Shown here: positions 21,140-33,300 of the stretch, piece after piece
How the letters are laid out: the number at the start of each line of letters is the position of its first letter
How positions within the stretch are numbered: position 1 is the first letter of the stretch
Assembly: GCF_023278565.1 (NCBI RefSeq)
Contig: NC_064681.1
Coordinates: 2,480,001-2,544,000 of the forward strand
Reading direction: 5' to 3'
Length of the DNA stretch: 64,000 bases
DNA from: Colletotrichum lupini
Taxonomy: Eukaryota; Ascomycota; Sordariomycetes; Glomerellales; Glomerellaceae
The notes under the pieces: model-generated
Databases searched by the model: none
What the model was told of the DNA's origin: nothing
What the model saw: the letters and a program-made list of their open reading frames with translations, nothing else
Made by a program: the position numbers and the translations under genes

Positions 21140-24100
21140 CTATGAAAACACAAACACCACGCCAGATCGATCCACCGACAGCGTCATGCTATACGGGAGC
21201 TCAATCAGCGCAACATCCATAATGGAATCCAAGTGAGACCGCAGAAGCTGCTGCTGCTGAAGTGAAATCACAGTCGAGCGCGGCGGTCGCCCACCAGCCG
21301 CCGTGCTCTTTCCGCTGACCGCCGCGTTCGGAGCCGTCGGCGCTTGTCGCGGGATCCTTTCCGTGTTCAGCGTCATGGCCGTCGTCGGATGGGAGGCCGT
21401 GAACGTCGGCTTCGGATCCTCCCCTTGCAGCCCGCTGTAGACCACCGAACTTTCTATGCGAGACAAGTCCCAGAATCGTAACTTCTTGTCCGATCCCGCG
21501 GTGACGATGAAAGCATGCCGTACGTCGCGTGAGTCCTCTGAGGCGCCTGTGCCTGCTACCATCGCACGAACACCTCGGTCCGCGTTTCCGGTACCGCTAG
21601 GCTCAATGTTGGTAGCAAATCGCCCAAGCATACCTTCAGGCTTGTCCTCGTCCACTTCCCAAGCCTCGTATCCCTTCGGGCCCTCCTTATTGCCCCCAAC
21701 GCGGTAAATCTCTCTGCAGATTGTACGCTCTAGGTCCCAGACGGTGACTTCGCCCTGACCCGTTCCACCAGCGACGCAGACCCATTTGCCTCTGCCCTTG
21801 CTCGGGTGTATGCATAGTCTGTAGATGGAACTCTTGCCAGGAACGCCCCAACCCTTGAGTCTCATTCGGAACCTTAGGTCCCAAAGGTCTATGACTCCAT
21901 GAGTAGTTCCTACGCATAACCAGTTTCTCTTACGATCGACACAGAAACACGTAGGTGTACCATGGTGCACAGGGTTCTCCAGCGTATACAGCAGTGACAT
22001 GGTCCGCAGGTCGATGCCGAGAATCCTGGAGCGATTCGTCGCAAGGAGCATCACCGAGGTGGATTCCACTTTGAAGTGCTCGCACCACACTGCGTACTCG
22101 TCTTCTGGAAGCTGATACTCCCGGAGAAGACGAAGTTTCCCGTATCGCAATGTGCCACTTGCCGAGACGGTCTCGACCTTGACAATGTGAACGCTTCCAT
22201 CGCTGGCGCAGCTGATGAAGCAGTGTGTGTTCTCAATGAAGCACAGCGCAAGCACCCTAGCGCCATCGGCATGCTTATGGCTTTGCCTTGATCGGTGCGT
22301 AATGTTCTTCTCTAGGCGCGCACTATCCCAGACTCTGACGGAGCCATCATCGCCTCCTGTGATGAAGAACACATGGTCTGGAGACACCACCAGACGGTTG
22401 ATTGAGCCGGTGTGTTCAGCAAACGTGGCAACCATGCGTCCCTGTGGACGCCACGGCTCGTCGCCTGGCTGTCCCACTGAGCGATTCGTTTTCCGACGTG
22501 TGATAGGGGTAACCATCGGTCCGAACTCGGCGATATCGTGAGGATAGTTGTCCTGGTACATGGAGTCGAGCATTTTGAGAATGCTGGGGTCGGTTCCCTC
22601 ATAGGAGTGATTGGGCCTTAGTTTCGCCACGACACTCGCAGTGCTGGTTGGACGGTCCTGTAGATTTGGTCGAGCAAGAGGAGTAGGAGCAAACGGACCC
22701 TCCACTTGGCCAACAGCATTCGCTCCCGACATGCCAGTCTCCGGCACGCTCTTATTGCTGTCTTTGCGGTCCAGAAGACTAAGAGCGCTGGCCTGGTGGC
22801 GAATGGCCCTCCGAGTTGCGTAAGGCTGATCATGGATAGAGGCCCCATCGTCCGTCGGGCTCCCGACCGTGAGCTTACCCTGCCCAGTCGATGCGCGTCT
22901 CGCAGGATCGATCTCTCTCACACGAGAAACGTCACGCGAAGTAGACCCGTGGTCTTCCACCACGCGAGTCCGGAGACTGTTGAGAGCTGCAAATCGTCTC
23001 CTTCCTGTCGAGTCATCGATTGTCATGGAGGCATCCAGAAGAGCATCAGCAATGGTGTACGGGCCCTTCTGATTTGACTCGGGGGTAAATGTGGACTGTT
23101 GCAGTGGCTCCTCGTCAAAGAATACTGTCTGCGGCGTGATGCCGAGACTCTTCAAGGAGATCACTTCGTTGAGCTTGGCCGGTTCGCCGTCCATGCCATC
23201 TCGCGACTTCATTTTGCTGATTCGCCAAATGAATTCTCGCAAGACGAGGAGTTTGAACTCGTCGTCCGGCCCAAGGCCAAGGTTCCGAAGGCGGCCAAGC
23301 CATAACTCGTCTTCATCGTTCCGCGAGACTTTGCTCAGTGTATCCTTAGACGACCGACTGCTGATAGTCTTGGGAAGCGATCCAAACGAAAATGACCTGA
23401 GCTGCTGCGTCAGCTTCCAGAAGACGCCTTTGTCGGTCTTGAGAGCCCAGACTAGGGCCTGATCAAATACGGCTCTCGACATTGGCCGTTTCAAAGCGTC
23501 CAACAGACTGAGCTCTGAAAACGCAGGAACCATTCCAGTCTTGAGGTATTGCTTGACTAGGGGATACACGATGCACCTGACGTCTGCTGGAGACAAGAAA
23601 CGAGTTGTCTCAGACAAGAACTCCGTCGCAGATTCTCGGATCCATTGGTTGGGGTGCATCGTAAATCGTGCAACAACGTCAATAAGCTCCCAAATCTTGG
23701 TTTTGGAAAGGAGGCCCAGCCGTGCCAGCTGTGCCAAAGAATGCAGGGCTGCTTGTACCACAAACTCCTCTGGATCGGTAAAGGCCTGCACCATGAGCGG
23801 CAGCATGAACTCCTCGAGGCTGACGCTTCCCACCACGCTGGCTATACTGACGATGGTTTCCAAAAAGGCACACTTTAGCATCCAGTCTCGGTCGTTTAAG
23901 TAGGTGTTCAAATGGGTTAGAAGAATGTCGTTTGCCTCTGCGGGACCAAAGAAGAGGCACAAATCGGGCACAGAAGTCAAGAACGCCCTGCGAACAGAAA
24001 CATCCGAATCTTCCACGAGTGCCTTCGTATGGAGCTCAAACATTTCGTAGAGTTCGCGTTGTGCGTCGTCGAATAGCCCATCGAAGGCAGCCTCCGCTTC

Positions 24101-25792
24101 GATGCCTGGCTCGAGCTCAGGATCAGCTACCGTCAGGGTTCCATCCGACTTGAGGGTTGCCGCGAGCTCCAAGTAGCGAGCAGCTGTGGTCGCAAGGCTT
24201 CCGATACAAGATGCATAGGTTGCTCGTACCAGTGGGCTGGCTGGTTTCGATGGTGCAATCAAGGCACTTTGAAGTCGAGGTAAGATGTACTCGACAAAGA
24301 TGTGCGAGTTGACGGGAGACACCACTCGGACTAGGTGTAACAATTGAGATATGGACCGGAGCGCTGCGATAACCACAAGTTCCGAATTATCATTAAGAAG
24401 CGTCATAAGGTATGGCAACACGCGGTCTAGTTTAGCTTCGTCCGTGATTCTCTCGGAAAAGGCGAGCAACACATCACAGGCTCTGATCTTCGACGCCGCC
24501 CTAGCCGTATTACGGAGGGATGAGACAATCAGCGTGAGGAAGATCAAAGTCCCGTCATCTTCTGGCGGGTCGGACGACCCGGTGATGTACTGTTCATGGT
24601 TTGGTATGTTGAGGCGAACAGGAAAGTGGCCCAACCCCAGCTTTCCGGCCAGGGGCTCGGCTTGCATTGGGCGTTTGTCGTTTGGATAACCGAGAAAGTA
24701 AGATATTTTGTCAAAATCGAGGAATACGCGGTCGATACGGTCGTCCGCTTCTCCCAAGTTCCTCGTCGCACCAGATATAGGACTGTTCCCAGATGAGGGA
24801 TCCGTAATCAACTCCATGTACTGGTGGAGGAAGTTGTAGAAGTACTCGGGAAAGACCTTCTTCTTCCAGAAATCCAAGTATTGCTCTGCAGAGTACCGAC
24901 GTTCGGGGTCAAGCTGAATCATGTGCGATATCATATCCCGCAAGTCCTTGTCCGGAATACGACTGATTTGCGAAATGACTGGGTCATACTCGCCCTTGCG
25001 GAACTTGTACAACGAACTAAGTGTGAAAATGGGCGACTCCAGGAACATCTCAGCAATGACGCAGCCGGCACTGAAAACATCCATAGCCCACGTAAGCTTC
25101 GCGTCCTTGCTGTTAACCTCCTCCGCTGCGACGAAGCGTTCAGGCGCCACATAACAGGTTCGCCGTCCGGATGTGTCAAAGTAGTACGAGAAGTCGCCTG
25201 GATTGTCATCGGGCAGCAGTATGGGCTTGAAAGGAGCAGAGAAGTCGGAGAGGTATAGCCAGTTCCAAGATGTCACTAGCGTGTTCTCCGTCTTGATGTC
25301 GCCGTGATAAATGTCTCGGGCATGGCAGTCACGCAGGGCGCACAGCAGCTGGAAAGCAAGCCATTTCTTCTCGATGTCCTCCAGGAATGGACGGGTACTC
25401 ATGCGATCGTAGAGGGAGTTGTAGAGGAACTGTCGGACTAGGTAGCCATTCGTTTCGGTCTCGACGATCCGGTGGAAGCCCAGCGCATTGGGCACATCGG
25501 CCAGGCCGCTACGTTGTTCTTGAGATAGTCAGCCATATGCTCAGCGATTTCGGGAAGACAGGTCAAAGGCTGGCTCACTCTCTATGTCGCGTTTGTACTT
25601 CCCCAGAGGCATCGAGGTGTACGGCTTGACTAGGACCTTGACAAGAGCTACTCCATCGTGATGCCTCGCGCGTATGCTCTTCATGAAGCGCGCATTTCCG
25701 ATACTCTTCTCGTACACGAGGTCGGAGAGCTCGGGTATATCTATACCCGCAGAGCCCGCGGAGGGCGTCGCTAGAGAGAAACCTTGGCCCAT
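21140..25792 (-). CDS. VPS15: VPS15 regulatory protein kinase of the class III PI3-kinase complex
   Basis: Vps15 scaffolds Vps34, Vps30 and Atg14/Vps38 for autophagy and endosomal sorting. Exons 25579-25792 and 21140-25518 (60-nt intron) give 1530 residues. Seen: an N-terminal MGQGFS fitting the N-myristoylation pattern; an atypical kinase domain (about 25-300) with HGDIKTEN in place of HRD...N and DFS in place of DFG, both usual for Vps15; HEAT-like helices (about 330-640); a Ser/Arg-rich linker; and C-terminal WD repeats (about 1100-1530) with DGSVRVWDS, IDLWDLR and DKKLRFWDLS. The start codon is fixed by the myristoylation site. Confidence 0.96.
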
Positions 25793-28477
25793 GGCGGGCA
25801 GAGATAGCTCAACTGCTCAGGAAGCTATGCGATTACTTGGCCGGTGTGGTAGGGAGCGGTCATGTTGGGGAAGGTAAGTCGCAAAAAGCAGTCATTTGAC
25901 CTAGTTGGACGGGACTCTATCTGTGGTAGAGTTCTCGTTGCGTCGCGAAGATTGACGAGTTGTTGGTAAAGATGCCTTGCAGCAGTGATGCAATCACGAG
26001 TGCATTTAGGTCACCGTCCCCAGATCAAGCAAGGTGCCTGCCGCGGGCGGGACGTAGGCTGTCCACTTAAGCAATCAGTACCTTACCTTACCTTACGTGG
26101 TACATCGGCGTCCCGCCGTCTTTAACCTCCGCACCGCGTACCCGTAAACCTGGCCCGTGCTTCCACCCCTGCCAGGCCTAAGTTGAGTGATTGAAGGTCA
26201 CTCGGTAGCTTGATACCATATTCATAGCAACGAGAATTAGGTAAACGATAGCTTACAAAGCTTGATCTGCAAACTCTCGATCAAGCATATAAGTCAAAGC
26301 TGTCCGCGTCTACGAACGAACCAAGCAGGACTTATACCAAAAGCTGATCACCGGTCATGCAACCTGCAGGAGCCCTCAAAGCTGGTGTGTCTCACCCCAG
26401 CGTCTTGACGGTGTCATTGCTCAACCCATACAAGAACCGTTTCGTTTACTGATATCCCCAACTTGGTGGCTGATATGTATACTCAATTTTAAGCACCGTA
26501 TTATCACAGTATCATCTAGACTCAAGCAGGAGTAATGCTTCGCAAAACGTCAGCAGTAGCTGCCCCAGACAGGTGGGTTACACACAGCTCACTTACCGTA
26601 ACATTAATCGGAAGTCAGCTCACTCAAGAGAGCGACAGAGACACAGACAAAACACAGGCTGCCCATATAACCGACAGCTTCCCAGCGAATCAGCACGCAA
26701 CAAGGGCGCCCGACGATCGCCAAGTTGCGAGATGGCACATGTCAAGATCTCCCCGAAGCGGAAACCTCCTCATACCTTACCGCGTAAGGTAGGAGGAGCT
26801 TGAAGAAATTAACCCCTCCAAAAGACCTCCCCCCCCCTCCCAAACCCCCACCTTGGCGCGCGCCGCAGCAATAAGAGCATGGAAGTAGAAAGGCCACCGC
26901 CTTCACCGGGAGGTAACCCGGCCGTCTCGGCGTTCCACGTCACTAGCGAAAGACAAAACCTACTTCCTTTCATTCGTACAAGATAAGGTGAGAAGAAACG
27001 ACAGGTCTCAGAAGCTAGAATAAAACCGCCCCTCCTCTTCGGAGGAACACCTTGATATTGGAAAGAATAGCCCGCCGGTGTTAATCCCAAGCGGAAACCC
27101 TTTCAAACACGACAAGCTGCTCAACTTAGCAGCAAACCCTTTCACTCTTCCCTTCCCTCGCCCAATCCCAAGCCTGTTCCATGATCCCCCCAAACTGCGC
27201 AATCCGAAGCGAGCGAGAGGTAGGACAGCAAGAGTCATGCCTGTCCATCAAAAGTGGATGACTCTGTAGATACAGTTCGTCTGAAGAGCTACGCCATACC
27301 TACGATGCCCATGTCATCAGTGTCAAGATCTAGGTCTAAAAGTCTCATCCCACCAAACTCTCTTTCCAGCCCTAGCCTCACCGCCAAATTCCACTGCAAC
27401 AAACACCTCCCCGTTGTGTCAGCATTTTCTGTGCTTCTTAATTCGCGATCTTAATCTTCCTGGTTCAGGGACTTTCCCGACGGAGCACAAGCTGAAAGAA
27501 GCTGCTCATGCGCGCGTGACCACAAGAGTTTCAGCTCCCGATGCGGATGAAACCATTCAGGGTAGCATCAGCGGCACCAATACCACACTGTCACGTCTGC
27601 CTCACAACCGTCAGCTATAGCAAGAAGCATCATCAGTGTGAGAGAACTCTCTTTGGTATTTGAGCTAAGTAAATTGAGCGGCTATCCAGTAGGTTACAGG
27701 AGGAAGCCAAAGTAATATCGTCAGGCCATGTGTAGCAGGATAGGTTTCGCGCCGCAACGGCCAACGATTAAGACGAAATCCGATTCACCTCCTCAAAACC
27801 AAGTGCCCAGGCTTTGTCGTTGTCCTCGCCTCCACCTAGTCGATCGGGAGTCGATGTGTGACCGAGTAATACCAAGGACGACAAGCCAGACATATCCGCT
27901 GCCGCAGGCTCAGCTCTTCTGCCCAAGAGGTCCGCCATTAAGTATGTCGCATAGGCCCTCCCCGACCTCTTACTACTCCACAAACATCAGTACCTCGTCA
28001 CCGCACCATGGGTATATAAGTCGATTGTTCGAAATGAAAGGGGAGAGCGCATTGCGTGCGTGTTCGTCATAAAATTAAGATCGCGTATCGTTGTCTCATC
28101 AGAACCACTCGCATGGGGTGCTCGAATTGGTCTGTGAAGGCTTCCGAGTGGTCGTCGTGATTCGAAGCGATGCCGCGTTGAAGAAGAAAGTTTCGTTCGT
28201 TCGTCTAGGATTGATGACATTAGGCGGGTCGTCGCAGAAATGTAGTTACTTCGTCTCTATGTGCAAAATGCCAAGGGAGTCAAGTGAACTGCGGTCGGTG
28301 GAAACGTTAAGCACGTTTCATTAAGAGTCGCTGGTCAATGTCGCCCGAAGGGAACTTCGACCTCTCTGTGAGGCCGAAGTCAATACAAGCTCGATGCCTC
28401 AACGCCGTAGCCCATGCTGAAAAGACAACTATTTTCGTTTAGGTGTATGCAAAACTCAGTAAATTGGCCTTGCTTTT
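25793..28477. other. Gene-poor region between VPS15 and the SH3 membrane-protein gene
   Basis: 2685 bp with no convincing open frame. Seen: CCTTA tandem copies near 26083-26097, a C-rich tract at 26826-26852 (G-quadruplex potential on the minus strand), and frequent short frames with no recognisable protein. It probably contains the VPS15 promoter (right of 25793) and the 3' region of the SH3 gene. A non-coding RNA cannot be excluded. Confidence 0.45.
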
Positions 28478-30355
28478 TCATGAAAAAGATGAGTGTCCTT
28501 GGTGAGCGCTGGAACCTTCTGTCGAGACATCCCCTTCAATAGTTTTCCTCCAGTGTTCCGGTAAGCAGACGCAAACGAGGGGGAAGGCCTTGATCTCGCC
28601 GCTCACGGGCGGCGAATTGTCCTGATGCCGGCCAGAAGTGTTGGAAACACCGCTGTCTCGTTGGGCCTGTCGTCGAGCTTCCCATTCATCGGCCCGCTCA
28701 TCCACCAGAATACCCGTTGCCCAACCGTCGTCCCAGATACCCACAATCTTGAGCATATCGCCGCGTTCGAGAGTAAATTCATCGGGGGCACGGGGTTGAT
28801 AGGCCCAGAGTGTAGCGACTCTATCACCGGGGTGGATGTCGTCTTGAGAGTAGTAATCCTTGAAGAATGGCAGCTGCTCAGATTGCTGGCTGGCCATGCC
28901 TTGTGGAGACGACATTCCGGCGCTCGTTGGCGATTGCGGATCCGCCAGGACTGAGCTACTAGATAGAGATCCCGTCCTCCGGATGTTAGTGGGAGGGGGC
29001 CGTAGAACACCAGCTCTGGATTCCGACTCGGGGCTGTCTCCAAATTCGGATGAAGACGGATCGTCGCCTCTCCTCCTGCCCGTCATATATCCTGCTGCTC
29101 CTCCAGCGGCGGCGGCCATGAGGGGGCCACTGTTGCGGCTGGGCGGGACAGGAGCCGGGTCTGATGCGCTCTCCAAAGCTGACATTCGGGCGATTCGGCC
29201 GCCGGGCAAGACTTCGTATCCGCTCGTGGTCTGGGCCGGCGCTATCTTAACCGTAGACGGTCCTTGCCTAGAGGGTGACGGTTGGTTGAACACACTGCCT
29301 TTCTGGCTCCCACGTCTTCTTCTTTTGGCGAGCAAGATGCATGCGAAGATGAGGCCGGCAAGCAACAGAGCGCCTACCACGCTGCCGATAACGATACCGG
29401 CAATGGCACCACCTGATAGTCCTTTGGATGCAGCTGCCGTATTTGACGGGCTCGGGGTCGCCGTTGCCGTTGGGGGTGCGAAGGTCATGGTAGGGAAAAT
29501 GGAGGGTAGCGTGGCTCCGGCACAACGCTGGTCGATGTTCGAGTTGTAGCAGCATGTGTCAGTAGAGTTAATACCACCAGATGCGCAATAGGAGCACAAT
29601 CCCACGGTGCTGTTGCCGTATCCACAGTTCTCCTTCTCGTTGGCGACGCCTTGAATGCAGTTGGAAGATGACAGAGAGCCGGCAGGCAGAGCGCAGTTGG
29701 TGAAGTCTGCTCGAATTTGATTGACGAGATTGCTGCCCGGGTTGCCGCAGAGACTGCTGTCCGAGGTGAGCAGAGCCTCACTTTGTGCGAATTCGGCCTT
29801 TGATTCACGTTAGCAACTGTCGCAACTGCTGCCGATTCCACGAGTCACTTACACAAGTGTCGGCGCACACGGGTCGTGAGTTGGATGCAGTCAAATTGCA
29901 TGCGTCGATCGAATTCTGAACAATTGAGTTGCAGACAACTGTAGCCGTGAAACGTGCGTATAGCTCGTCCGGGTTGGTAAGATTGACGTTGCTACAGCCA
30001 AGTAGTGTTTGATACCTGGTTACGTGTGAGCAAAAGCATTTACGAAATCGCTGATGGATGAGCTTACTTCTCCCGCACGTATGTTGTCTCAAGATAAGAC
30101 GACATCTGCTGATCAAATGTTTCTCTGCTGGACACATATTGAAGGAAGGGGCTATTAAGGATGGTCAGTGTAGGTCGCGGCGCTTGGTGATTGCACAACG
30201 TACAAAATCCCCGCCACAAAGCCTGTAGTCGAAACGGATGCTGACTGAAAAGCTGAACATGTCGTCGATCCCTGCAGAGAAATACAGCTTGACTGCGCCG
30301 AAACCACTGCCGCGGACAGCACTGACGAAAGTGCTGCTCTCGCTATTTGACCCAT
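28478..30355 (-). CDS. Single-pass membrane protein with Cys-rich ectodomain and C-terminal SH3 domain
   Basis: Exons 30204-30355, 30068-30151, 29853-30015 and 28478-29797 give 572 residues. Seen: a signal peptide (about 1-21, ending SAAVVSAQ), a cysteine-rich, Asn-glycosylation-site-rich ectodomain (about 22-225), a Thr/Pro stalk, one transmembrane helix (GAIAGIVIGSVVGALLLAGLIFACILLA, broken at about residues 263-287) followed by a basic stop-transfer RRRR, a Ser/Pro-rich cytoplasmic region, and an SH3 domain (about 460-560) with ATLWAY, DELTL-like DEFTLERGD and WATG motifs. The domain order recalls yeast Fus1, but the ectodomain differs. Known only as an uncharacterised fungal SH3 protein to me; a plasma-membrane signalling or cell-fusion scaffold is inference. 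A longer start at 30424 would disturb the signal peptide. Confidence 0.85.
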
Positions 30356-33300
30356 CTCTCTTCCTCTGCCTGTAGGCTTTCCTTTACCGGTGGTTGAAAT
30401 TGTCGTTCCGTAACTCGTGGCCACCAGCTTGGAAGGCTCGATTTGAAGTCGTTGATCAGAGAAGGATCCCGTTCATGACTATCTTTCCAGGATTTCACAG
30501 ATCGTCGTCCCGAAGGAATTTCTTGGCGGGCCGAACGGGAGATCGTCGTGAATGTTTGACAGTCAAAGTAAAGAGTGCTTGTGGCTCTGAGAGATGCTGG
30601 ACGAGTGATAGTCGTAACCAAAAAGGATTCAGGCAGTCGTTCAATTGATTTTGTAAAGAGGCCGAATCGTTTGCACTGAGCTGTTGCTGTTGTTGTTGTT
30701 GTCGTCGGGAAAAAGAGGCAAAACGGCGGGTAGGTGGTTGATCAACTGTGTCAATTGAGAAAATAGCTCCAGGTGGGGGCCGAGGAAGGTGAGAGACTGT
30801 CGAATGCTCGGGGATTGGGTCGCGATTAACGTATTGACATGGAAATCGGATTGAGATTTCGGCGCAGGAAGGAGGTTGACCAAGAGATTTAGAAATAGGT
30901 ACTCGGGGAACTGCACCACTAGATTGGTGGGTTGCGAGAGGTAAGAGGCTGAACGAGAGTAAGTAAGTGAAGGCAAACAAAGGTTGATTGACAATATTCG
31001 GGTAGGAATACAATTAGGAGGATGCAGTTAAGATCCGAGATTTGTGAGGAAATTCGACGTGTCACGGTCGGGCTCGTCGAGGCGAGAGAAGAAGGGAAAG
31101 GCGATGATGTTGTTTTGAGGCGGGACGAAGCTCGCAACCACACAAACACACACACTCACGCGCGGGAGGGAAGGGGAAGGGGAGGCAAGAGGAGCACTCT
31201 GCGGCAGGTACGGGAGGACCTTGGGGAAAATAGGGAAATTTTGGAAGGCAGCAAGCAGCGCGAGGGACATGGGATGGGCACATGGGCACAGCCGATTATC
31301 AGAGGTGCGGTGGAAGGTACCCTCTCAAGTCTTCCCACGCTTCCTTCCCTCAGGTTGACCCCGGGCCGGGACCTGGGCGGTGGACCATGGACCAGGCCCT
31401 GAATGGCGACGGCACGCGGCGGGAAGGTGCAACTAAGAGGTTTGGAGGTGTGGACTTTCTTCTCTGGTAAGGATGGAAGTTCTTTCTGGACGCGAACTGG
31501 GGCCATATGAACATGGGTCATGGGACATGGATGTAAGGAGGCTGGGGCCCTTGCCTTCTTTGGGTCTTTGCGAAGAGACTCTCACACTCGGAGGGAAAAG
31601 GAAAGAGGTGAAAGCGCACCAGCAAAAAAGAAAGTTGCCCACCTCGCGGCCATCACCCATCTGCAGGAAAGCCATCCGCGTGACCTTCTCTCCAATGAGA
31701 AAGAGAGACTACCAGAGACCCGTCAGCTGTGGTCGATGTGAGTGGCTGCGCTACCCAACAGGCACAAGAGGCTACTCCAGTCTGGCCCCCCATCTGTGTG
31801 GGCAGCCGCTCAGAGACTTGGGTACATGCTATGTATTCCGTAGGTGCTGCAAGTTGTAACTAGGAAGGTAAAGAAAGTTGACGGTAGGAACAACCGGTAC
31901 GGAGTACGTACTGCCCCCTCGTACCTGGCAACGTACTGGCTACCCCTGCTCTTCACAATAACTTGGGAAGCAACGGCCACCGGAATTGTCAGAAACAGGC
32001 AAGGCGCTTTGAGCATTCAAAATTGGTGGAGCAGGGGAGCAACTAGCAGCTGACAGGGGTGTCTCAGGGTCTCCCCTCGTCGGCCATGGATCAAACTGCC
32101 AACGCTCTTCCAATTCACTCCAGGTCCTGGCCGTCCAATCCTCTCTTGTCGTTGGTTCCTACTCCGTTTTCTCCCCATTCGAATCTGTCCCCTCCCGTCG
32201 CCGTGGATATATCCCGTTTGCATAAACCACAATAAACCCCTTCATCGCAGCCGTGGGCCGTCGCCGCCAGCAGGAACTTCCCCCTTTCATGGGCATACGG
32301 GGTACTGTGTAGACAAGGCTTGTAGTTCGGCTCGTTAACTTAACGTCAAGGCTGTTACCGTTGTTTCTTGATCAACATCTGCTCGGAACATTTCCTAACA
32401 ATGTTCCGTCCCGAGTACTTGGGATCCAAGCGCCTCGACGCCGGCAGATTCTACGGATACATCTGGAGAGAAGGGAAGACGGTTGGTCACCTACCGTTTC
32501 TTTCCGCCTCCTTTTCATCTCCTAAACTTCGCTCTCAGAGACACTCAATCCTAGGGCACCAAGCCATCCTACCATCCATTTCTATTTTCAAACTTCCACT
32601 GCTCACGTCTACGTTGTATTTACGGCGTCACGACATCAATGTGCTGGCAATGGGGGCAATGAAAACAAACACCACCTGAAGCTGACGAGGAAGACTGGGA
32701 ACATGAATGCAATGGCTTCCACCATGAAGGGACCATCCCTCTTTCCCCGGCTTTGTCAGGCCAGTGCGGCAATGGCGGGAAACCAGCCGTCGGCAACACG
32801 TCCTCCTCGTCGTTGATCAATCTTCACACCACATGGTCTTCCTTGTCGAAGCTTTATTATCGCGATGGTTGGCCCGTTCGTGCCATTTGCTGCCATCCCA
32901 TCTTCGATAATGCCTCTGATGGGAGGTCTAGCCAGATCGCTCAGCATGTCAACAACAAGACTGAAGAAACCCATCAACTACAAACGCTCGTGACAGCGTT
33001 GGTAAGGGAGAGCCATGTCTCGAGAAACCATGTGCCGATACACGCTTGTTGGCAGACTGTCTCACGGCTATCGACTCGTGTTTCAACTCACTTTGTCCTA
33101 CACACTCAGTTCCTCAGCTTCTTCAAGACACCTCGCAGGCTCACAGTCAGTACGGATACGAATACCTACACGCCGTCCAAGCCGTTTCCCCTCATCCATC
33201 CGTTGTGATCTGATGCATTTCCTGGGGTACGGCCGGCACCCTCCCCGTCCGAACACGATTCATAAGACGGTTGTGGGCGACAGCTCACAAACTGGCCGGG

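Noticed and set aside
30495..31013. Gln-repeat open frame upstream of the SH3 gene
   Set aside because: Its CAG/CAA repeat lies in a CT-rich leader; it ends before the signal-peptide exon and has no homology signal.
32401..32679. Possible gene starting MFRPEYLGSKRL
   Set aside because: Only about 28 codons look coding before a weak donor; no downstream exon or homologue could be supported.
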